The notes beneath the pieces were generated by a model, which was given only the letters and a program-made list of their open reading frames with translations, had not been told where the DNA came from and did no database searches. From the NCBI GenBank assembly GCA_009840005.1, contig VXOR01000033.1, forward strand, positions 1 through 64,000: a DNA stretch of 64,000 bases, read 5' to 3'. The stretch is from Gemmatimonadota bacterium (lineage in GTDB: Bacteria > Latescibacterota > UBA2968 > UBA8231). The translations under genes were made by a program, and so were the position numbers. Positions 58,129-64,000 of this stretch are shown here, one piece after another. Within the stretch, counting starts at the first letter, position 1. The number at the start of each line of letters is the position of its first letter.

Positions 58129-58926
58129 CTATTGACCTGTTAAAGCCTTCGCCTGTTGACCCAATGCGATCAGATCTTCTGCAATGGAGCGCAGCCGGGG
58201 CCTTGCTAGGAGTGCCGGATTGACGTCGAAGGCGTAGGATGCGTAGCGCTGCATGGACCGCAGCTTGGCCTCGGTGTCGGGTCGGGTGACGAACTTGAAG
58301 GCAACGTAGCGCCGCTTGGGGAACTTGCCGTAGGCTGCGTGAAAGAGGCTGTGGTGAAAAAAGACCACGTCGCCGGGCGTGGTCTCCACCGCGCAGGCAG
58401 GGATGTCCTCGCCCCGCGCCCCGAAGCTGCCGCCGATCGTGCCGTCCTTGAAGTGGTGGGACTGTAAGGGCCACAGCCACTCGTGGAAGGGCATGCGGTG
58501 CGAACCGGGGATCACGCGCAGGGCGCCCTGTTCTTTGGTAGTGGGCGTCAGGTAGAGCATCACTTTGAGCCGCGGATACTCGGTCTCTGCGGCGCCTGGC
58601 CGATCCGCATGCCAGTTGTGCTCCCCCTTCTCAGTATGCCCCTCCTTGTTGCCCTCCGATCCCGACCACAGGAAATCGGGTCCTAGGAGATCGGCGGCCA
58701 CCTGGAAAATGCGGTCGTCCTCGGCTAGGTCTAAAAGCCGGGGGTTGCGCTCGGCAAAAGGCGCAAGGCCCTGGTGCTGGCCGTCGTCGGGTTGGCCGCC
58801 CCGATCTTCGAGCCACACTTGGTCGGCGGCTTGGGTAATCTCGGCCATCTCGTCTGGGGAAAACGCTTGGCGCAGGCAGAGAAAGCCAAATACGTCAAAG
58901 TGCTCTTTTTGTTTGGGCGTCAGCAT
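58129..58926 (-). CDS. Phytanoyl-CoA dioxygenase family protein
   Basis: 265 residues. Fe(II)/2-oxoglutarate oxygenase of the PhyH family: HxD in NWHADRPGAAETEYPRLKVMLYLTP and the distal His/Arg region VVFFHHSLFHAAYGKFPKRRYVAFKF. Hydroxylates a small substrate in the cytoplasm. Expanded in Latescibacterota-like genomes. Standalone. Confidence 0.87.
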   Translation of the reverse strand: MLTPKQKEHFDVFGFLCLRQAFSPDEMAEITQAADQVWLEDRGGQPDDGQHQGLAPFAERNPRLLDLAEDDRIFQVAADLLGPDFLWSGSEGNKEGHTEKGEHNWHADRPGAAETEYPRLKVMLYLTPTTKEQGALRVIPGSHRMPFHEWLWPLQSHHFKDGTIGGSFGARGEDIPACAVETTPGDVVFFHHSLFHAAYGKFPKRRYVAFKFVTRPDTEAKLRSMQRYASYAFDVNPALLARPRLRSIAEDLIALGQQAKALTGQ

Positions 58927-59060
58927 CGGCAGACCTCCTCTTGCATCGAATTGTAAGTCGCCAAAATAGAAAAGAGCCGGGCTGAGGCCAACCGCATCGG
59001 TGGCCGTAAATGCCTTTTCAGGTTAGTTTTATAGGCCATGTACGCACTAATTTTTCGTTT

Positions 59061-59167
59061 TATCGCAATCCTCAATCATTCACAAGACAATCCGCAGATG
59101 GACGCAGAATAGTAGAAACAAGACGATCCGCATCTCGGATCGTTCAGTCGTTCAGAATTGCTGTATC
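59061..59167. repeat. Family B repeat, copy 3
   Basis: About 107 bp: left TATCGCAATCCTC, right GAATTGCTGTATCA, internal CCGCAGATGGACGCAGAA and the CTCGGATCGTTCA stretch shared with copy 1. Lies in the gap upstream of the first yejA-like gene. Confidence 0.55.
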
Positions 59168-59192
59168 ACCCTCATATTAAACGACGATTTTC

Positions 59193-61013
59193 ATGCGTAT
59201 CATGCGCTCGCTAGTTTTCTGCTTTATCCTCGCCTCGGTGGCCCATACTGCGGACAGCACTGTTCTCCGCGCCCACGCCTTCACGCTCTACGACGACCCC
59301 AAGTACGGGCCTGATTTTACCCACTTCGACTACGTCAATCCCAACGCCCCCAAAGGCGGCGAAATCCGCCTTGCCGCCATCGGCACGTACGACAATCTCA
59401 ATCCCTTTACCCTCAAGGGCGTGGCGGCCGCAGGTTCGCTGATGCTCTACAACCGGCTCTGCACCAAGTCCAAGGACGAGCCGTTCACGGAATACGGCCA
59501 GCTCGCCGCGCGGATGCAGATGCCGGAGGACCGCTCTTGGATCATCTTCGAGCTCCACCCCGCAGCGCGCTGGCACGATGGCGTCCCCGTGACCGCGGCC
59601 GATGTGATCTTCAGCTTCAAAATCCTCACCACTAAGGGCATTCCGTTCTTTCGCACTTTTTACGCCGATGTCGATACGGTCTTCGCGCTCGACGAGCACC
59701 AAGTGAAGTTCGAGTTCAAAGAGGGCACTAACCGCGAAATGCCGCTGATCATCGGCCAGTTGCGCGTATTGCCCAAGCACTATTGGGAGGGACGCGAATT
59801 CGCCGCCACTACGCTTGAGCCGCCTTTGGGCAGCGGCCCGTACAAGATCGCCGAGTTCGAGCCGGGGCGCTCGATTACCTACGAGCGCGTCGATGACTAC
59901 TGGGCGCGCGACCTGCCCGTGCACAAGGGCCGCCACAACTTCGACCGCATCCGCTACGAGTACTACCGCGACCAGACCGTGGCCATCGAAGCCTTCAAGA
60001 CGGGAGAGTACGACTATCGCCTATTGAGCAATTCCAAGGAGTGGGCCACTAACTACGAGGACTTCGCGCCGATCGCCGAGGGGCGGATGGTCAAGGTGCA
60101 GATCCCGCACCAGCTCATCCGCGGCATGTCGGGGTTTGCGTTCAACACTCGGCGCGACAAGTTCAAGGATCCCAAGGTGCGGCAGGCGCTCGCCTATGCC
60201 TACGACTTTGAATGGACGAATAAGAACCTGTTCTACGGTCTCCTCACCCGTAGCAGCAGCTATTGGGGCAATTCAGACCTCGGGTCGTCGGGGCTGCCTA
60301 CGGGGCAGGAGTTGGAAATTTTGGCGGCGTACCGGGGGCGGATACCGGACGAGGTGTTTACTACTGCTTACGCGCCGCCGGCTACTAACGGCTCGGGCCA
60401 GTTGCGCCAAAACTTGCGCACGGCTAAAAAACTGCTCACCGAAGCTGGTTGGACCGTGGTCGATGGGAAGCTGACTCACGCTGAGAGTGGCGAGGTAATG
60501 CGTTTTGAATTCTTGCTCGGCTCCTCGTCGTACGAGCGCGTCCTCAGCCCCTTCGTGCAAAACCTCGAACGCCTCGGCATTGAGGCGACCATCCGCACGG
60601 TTGACGCGGCCCAGTACCAAAACCGCGTCCAGGACTTTGACTTCGACATCATCGTCGCCTCGTGGCGTCAGACCTTGAGCCCGGGCAACGAGCAGCGCAA
60701 CTTTTGGTCGAGTACGGCGGCGCAATCTGCGGGCAGCCGCAATTACGTCGGCATCGCCGACCCGGTAATCGACGAGCTGATCGAGCGCCAGATCGCCGCT
60801 CCCGACCGTCCAACGCAGGTCGCGATAACCCATGCTCTCGACCGCATCTTGCTCTGGAACCACTACGTAATTCCCGACTCGCACAGCCGCTCCTACCGCT
60901 TGGCCTACTGGAACAAGTTCGGGCGAATGCCAGAGCCAGCTCCTAATGGGTTGGGCTTTCCCGATACGTGGTGGTGGGACGCGGAAAAGGCAGCGCGTTT
61001 GGAAGCCAAATGA
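59193..61013 (+). CDS. yejA: Oligopeptide-binding protein, YejA-like (copy 1)
   Basis: 606 residues with a signal peptide (about 1-19, ending VAHTADS). Family 5 solute-binding protein close to YejA: YGPDFTHFDYVNPNAPKGGEIRLAAIGTYDNLNPF, WIIFELHPAARWHDGVPVTAADVIFSF, FDRIRYEYYRDQTVAIEAFKTGEYDYR. It captures peptides or peptide-like compounds for the YejBEF permease. Tandem paralogue follows. Confidence 0.9.
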   Translation: MRIMRSLVFCFILASVAHTADSTVLRAHAFTLYDDPKYGPDFTHFDYVNPNAPKGGEIRLAAIGTYDNLNPFTLKGVAAAGSLMLYNRLCTKSKDEPFTEYGQLAARMQMPEDRSWIIFELHPAARWHDGVPVTAADVIFSFKILTTKGIPFFRTFYADVDTVFALDEHQVKFEFKEGTNREMPLIIGQLRVLPKHYWEGREFAATTLEPPLGSGPYKIAEFEPGRSITYERVDDYWARDLPVHKGRHNFDRIRYEYYRDQTVAIEAFKTGEYDYRLLSNSKEWATNYEDFAPIAEGRMVKVQIPHQLIRGMSGFAFNTRRDKFKDPKVRQALAYAYDFEWTNKNLFYGLLTRSSSYWGNSDLGSSGLPTGQELEILAAYRGRIPDEVFTTAYAPPATNGSGQLRQNLRTAKKLLTEAGWTVVDGKLTHAESGEVMRFEFLLGSSSYERVLSPFVQNLERLGIEATIRTVDAAQYQNRVQDFDFDIIVASWRQTLSPGNEQRNFWSSTAAQSAGSRNYVGIADPVIDELIERQIAAPDRPTQVAITHALDRILLWNHYVIPDSHSRSYRLAYWNKFGRMPEPAPNGLGFPDTWWWDAEKAARLEAK

Positions 61014-61042
61014 ATGTTGTGGTTTGGATCGTCAATTACCAA

Positions 61043-61176
61043 CTGCTGTTACGCATTGTAGGGGCAACCCTTGTGGTTGCCCTCCAGAATCCCACCGGCT
61101 GAATGCGTCGTGTTGCTTGGGCGCCCACAAGGAACGCCCCTACATCGACCGGTTCGGCGCAGATGCGTAACGTCAG
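61043..61176. mobile_element. Element with family A ends and GTAGGGGC interior (i)
   Basis: 134 bp: left CTGCTGTTACGCAT, right ATGCGTAACGTCAG, flanked by a 7-bp repeat TTACCAA (61036-61042 and 61177-61183). Interior is a GTAGGGGCAACCC / GCCCCTAC-type palindrome, unrelated to the CAGCATGACA core. It sits between the two yejA genes. Confidence 0.72.
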
Positions 61177-61201
61177 TTACCAATTAACCAGAAAGTTGAT
61201 T

Positions 61202-63022
61202 ATGCACATCGCACTCGCTCTAATCGCCGTCCTGACGGCGCTTCCCAGCCGTGCCGACAACTACATCGGCCACGGCATCTCCCTCTACGGCGAACTCAAA
61301 TACGGTCCTGACTTTACCCATTTTGAATACGCCAACCCGGATGCTCCGAAGGGTGGTACGCTGCGCTTAGGTTGGATCGGCACCTTCGATAGCCTCAATC
61401 CCTATATCCTCAAGGGCCTTGAGCCGCCGCGCCTAGGTAGCTTGATCTACGACACCCTCACCGAACGCGCCGAAGACGAAATCGCCGTCGGATACGGCTG
61501 CCTCGCCGAGCGCATCGAAGTCCCTCCCGACAACTCTTGGGTGCTCTATACCTTGAGGCCGGAGGCGCGCTGGCACGACGGCAAGCCCATAACTCCCGAG
61601 GACGTGATTTTCACGCTGGAGACCTATAAGACCAAGGGGAATCCCGGGCTGCGCAACTACTTTGCGGCCATTGAGGGCACCGAGAAAGTCGGAGCGCGTC
61701 AGGTCCGGTTGATCTTCAGTGGGGAGGCCAACAAAGAACTGCCGCTAATCTCCGGCCAGATGTCCATTCTGCCCAAACACTACTGGGAGGGCCGCAACTT
61801 CGAGGAGACCACGCTCGACCCGCCGCTGGGCAGCGGTCCCTACCGAATCGCCGAGGTCGAGGCCGGGCGCTCCATAACCTACGAGCGCGTCGATGACTAC
61901 TGGGGCCGCGACCTGCCCGTCAACAAAGGTCGCTTCAACTTCGACCGCATCCACTTCGACTACTACCGCGACCAGACCGTGGCCATCGAAGCGCTCAAGG
62001 CCGGTGAATTTGACTACCGCCGCGAAAGCTCGTCCAAGGACTGGTCAACGGCCTACGAGGGAGAGTCTCTGGCCGCCGGCAGGCTAGTCAAGTATCCACT
62101 GCCCCATCGGCGCGCCGCTGGTATGCAGGCTTTCTGGTTCAACACGCGCCGCGCCAAATTTGCAGATCCCCGGGTGCGGCAGGCCCTTGGCTATGCCTTT
62201 GACTTCGAGTGGACTAAAAAGAATCTGTTCTACGGCCTCTACACCCGCAGCAACAGCTACTTCGCCAATTCGGAATTGGCGTCTGCGGGGCTGCCTTCGG
62301 GCCGGGAGCTGGAAATTTTGGAGGAGTACCGGGGGCGCATTCCCGATGAACTTTTTACCACTGAGTTTCAGCTACCCACCACCGATGGGTCGGGTCGGCT
62401 TCGGCAAAACCTGCGCGCCGCCCAAAAGCTCCTGCAAGAAGCGGGCTGGGTGGTTGTCGATGATGCCCTGACCCACGGCGAGACCGGCGAGGTCATGGAA
62501 ATCGAATTTTTGCTCTCCAGCTCGTCGTGGGAACGCATTGTCGCGCCGATGATTCCCAACCTCGAACGCCTCGGCGTCAAAGCGACGATCCGCATTGTCG
62601 ATCGGACCCAGTATCAAAACAGGGTCCAGGCCTTTGACTACGATATCATCTCACTGGTCCGAGGCCAGAGCCACAGCCCGGGCAATGAGCAACGCAACTA
62701 CTGGCCTAGCGCCGTTGCGGACGAGCCGGGCAGTGGCAATGTCGCCGGTATTAAAGACCCGGTCGTCGACGAGTTGGTCGAACGATTGATTCAGGCTCCT
62801 AGCCGCGCCGAACTGGTGGCGACGACTCGGGCGCTGGACCGGGTATTGTTGTGGGGGCACTACACCATTCCGCACTGGTACAGCGACAATTTCCGCGTGG
62901 TCCACTGGGATAAATTCGGCAAACCCGCCTTGTCCGCCCCCTACACCGGCGACTACTTCGTCATGCCCTACACTTGGTGGTACGACGCCGAGAAGGCGGC
63001 GCGGCTAGAACAGGACCGTTAG
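61202..63022 (+). CDS. yejA: Oligopeptide-binding protein, YejA-like (copy 2)
   Basis: 606 residues from ATG 61202 (an upstream frame from 61103 runs through the mobile repeat and is rejected). Signal peptide MHIALALIAVLTALPSRA. The protein aligns with copy 1 throughout (YGPDFTHFEYANPDAPKGGT, FDRIHFDYYRDQTVAIEA), a tandem duplication with diverged specificity. Feeds the YejB permease. Confidence 0.9.
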   Translation: MHIALALIAVLTALPSRADNYIGHGISLYGELKYGPDFTHFEYANPDAPKGGTLRLGWIGTFDSLNPYILKGLEPPRLGSLIYDTLTERAEDEIAVGYGCLAERIEVPPDNSWVLYTLRPEARWHDGKPITPEDVIFTLETYKTKGNPGLRNYFAAIEGTEKVGARQVRLIFSGEANKELPLISGQMSILPKHYWEGRNFEETTLDPPLGSGPYRIAEVEAGRSITYERVDDYWGRDLPVNKGRFNFDRIHFDYYRDQTVAIEALKAGEFDYRRESSSKDWSTAYEGESLAAGRLVKYPLPHRRAAGMQAFWFNTRRAKFADPRVRQALGYAFDFEWTKKNLFYGLYTRSNSYFANSELASAGLPSGRELEILEEYRGRIPDELFTTEFQLPTTDGSGRLRQNLRAAQKLLQEAGWVVVDDALTHGETGEVMEIEFLLSSSSWERIVAPMIPNLERLGVKATIRIVDRTQYQNRVQAFDYDIISLVRGQSHSPGNEQRNYWPSAVADEPGSGNVAGIKDPVVDELVERLIQAPSRAELVATTRALDRVLLWGHYTIPHWYSDNFRVVHWDKFGKPALSAPYTGDYFVMPYTWWYDAEKAARLEQDR

Positions 63023-63031
63023 CCCACTTTT

Positions 63032-64000
63032 ATGGGCGCTTACATCCTCCGCCGCCTGCTGTTGATGGTGCCGACGCTCTTCGGCATTATGACCATCAAC
63101 TTCCTCATCATCCAAGCGGCACCAGGCGGCCCGGTCGAGCGCACCATCGCGGTGATTCAGGGCTTTGGCACGGACGCCACCGAGCGGGTCAGCGGTTCGG
63201 GCATGGGCGAGACCCTCGACACGGACGCGACGCCGGGCGGCGAGATCAGCAGCAAATACCGCGGTGCGCAAGGGCTCGACCCCGAGTTGATCGCCGAGCT
63301 CGAACGCATGTACGGCTTCGACAAGCCGGTACACGAGCGCTTCTTGCAGATGATCGGCCAGTACGTGCGCTTCGACTTTGGCGAGAGCTTTTACCGCGAC
63401 CAACGGGTCGTCGACTTGATCAAAGAGAAGATGCCGGTGTCGATTTCTCTGGGGCTGTGGACCACGCTACTGGTTTATTTCATTTCCATTCCCCTTGGGA
63501 TCGCCAAGGCCGTGCGCGATGGCTCGCGGTTCGATGTCTGGACCTCGGGACTGGTCATCGTCGGCTACGCCATTCCCAGCTTCCTCTTTGCCATCCTGCT
63601 GATCGTGGTCTTTGCCGGTGGGCATTACCTCGACTGGTTTCCGCTGCGCGGCCTGACCTCGTCTAATTGGGATGAGCTGAGCCTCTTTGCCAAGATCGCC
63701 GACTACTTCTGGCACCTAGCGCTGCCGGTCGCGGCGATGGTCATCGGCGGCTTTGCCGGGCTGACCTTGCTGACTAAAAATTCCTTCCTCGACGAGATCA
63801 ATAAGCTCTACGTCACTACTGCCCGCGCCAAGGGCCTGAGCGAAAATCGGGTGCTCTACGGCCACGTTTTCCGCAACGCCATGCTGATCGTCATCGCCGG
63901 CTTCCCCAGTGCTTTTGTCGATATCTTCTTCACCGGTGCGCTGTTGACGGAAATCATCTTCTCGTTGGACGGGTTGGGCTTGTTGGGCTATGAAGCGGCG
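63032..64000 (+). CDS. yejB: Peptide ABC transporter permease YejB (partial)
   Basis: Begins ATG 63032 and runs off the window. [78 protein letters not shown] and the permease loop [21 protein letters not shown] match YejB/DppB. It forms the membrane channel with YejE. About 323 residues visible. Confidence 0.9.
   Translation, partial: MGAYILRRLLLMVPTLFGIMTINFLIIQAAPGGPVERTIAVIQGFGTDATERVSGSGMGETLDTDATPGGEISSKYRGAQGLDPELIAELERMYGFDKPVHERFLQMIGQYVRFDFGESFYRDQRVVDLIKEKMPVSISLGLWTTLLVYFISIPLGIAKAVRDGSRFDVWTSGLVIVGYAIPSFLFAILLIVVFAGGHYLDWFPLRGLTSSNWDELSLFAKIADYFWHLALPVAAMVIGGFAGLTLLTKNSFLDEINKLYVTTARAKGLSENRVLYGHVFRNAMLIVIAGFPSAFVDIFFTGALLTEIIFSLDGLGLLGYEAA

Noticed and set aside
61103..61201. 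An N-terminal extension of the second YejA-like protein.
   Set aside because: The extra residues come from the mobile repeat at 61043-61176; the signal peptide begins at 61202.
1..64000. CRISPR arrays.
   Set aside because: The repeats found are dispersed hairpins with terminal repeats, not evenly spaced direct repeats with unique spacers.
1..64000. rRNA or tRNA genes.
   Set aside because: No cloverleaf or conserved rRNA stretch was noticed on reading; a covariance search was not possible.

Overview
The window is GC-rich, densely coding chromosomal DNA from a Gram-negative-type bacterium: it has TonB-dependent receptors, a DUF4249-type lipoprotein and periplasmic binding proteins. Two things suggest an uncultured lineage of the FCB/Latescibacterota kind rather than a model proteobacterium. 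One is the gene mix: Gfo/Idh/MocA dehydrogenases, enolase-superfamily dehydratases, phytanoyl-CoA dioxygenase, a sialidase-like propeller, SMP-30, and TonB receptors with a carboxypeptidase-regulatory-like N-domain. The other is the abundance of short palindromic repeats. The taxonomic assignment is inference only. No rRNA, tRNA or CRISPR array was seen.

Layout. 0-6.4 kb: cytidylate-kinase-like protein, molybdate transporter modABC and a nuclease-helicase fusion. 6.5-15.3 kb: mtnP-dehydrogenase-enolase operon, sialidase-like protein, a decayed AT-richer block, a second Gfo/Idh enzyme, a long GAPDH and a GntR regulator. 15.4-21.6 kb: SWIM protein, an NAD-binding epimerase-like protein and several broken genes (zinc ribbon, macro domain, acyltransferase, enolase-superfamily). 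21.8-36.7 kb: MazF-type toxin-antitoxin, DUF455/ATP-grasp fusion, AAA/DUF1703 protein, UxuA-like enzyme, half-length GlnE, SMP-30, sodium-solute symporter, NagB/PIG-L fusion, ferritin. 36.7-39.2 kb: a type II restriction-modification cassette next to a truncated vapBC. 39.2-53.7 kb: one long minus-strand block with two paralogous TonB receptors enclosing a membrane-lipid island. 54-64 kb: class III aminotransferase, flavin monooxygenase, orphan methyltransferase, phytanoyl-CoA dioxygenase and a yejA-yejA-yejB peptide transporter that runs off the edge.

The most coherent system is the lipid island at 43.0-51.2 kb: fasciclin protein, a MerR regulator with a cobalamin-binding domain (CarH/LitR type), fatty-acid desaturase, FAD oxidoreductase, DUF1365, cyclopropane-fatty-acid synthase, DUF1295 and a second fatty-acid-type SAM methyltransferase. 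Upstream lies a sigma70-like promoter (TTGACA, 17 bp, TACACT) covered by tandem 11-bp repeats of TTGTCTA type, the operator architecture known for B12-dependent photoreceptors. This points to light-controlled remodelling of membrane fatty acids, possibly cyclopropane or furan fatty acids.

The second theme is small mobile repeats. At least seven copies of a 130-170 bp hairpin element carry terminal inverted repeats (CTGATGTTACGCA or CTAAGTACACGACAGTA), and several have exact 8-9 bp target duplications. The same ends also flank unrelated interiors. One copy split the modA signal peptide in a way that lets the original start be reconstructed. A second family (ends TATAGCAATC) and a 50-bp palindrome inserted twice, in frame, in the helicase gene add to this.
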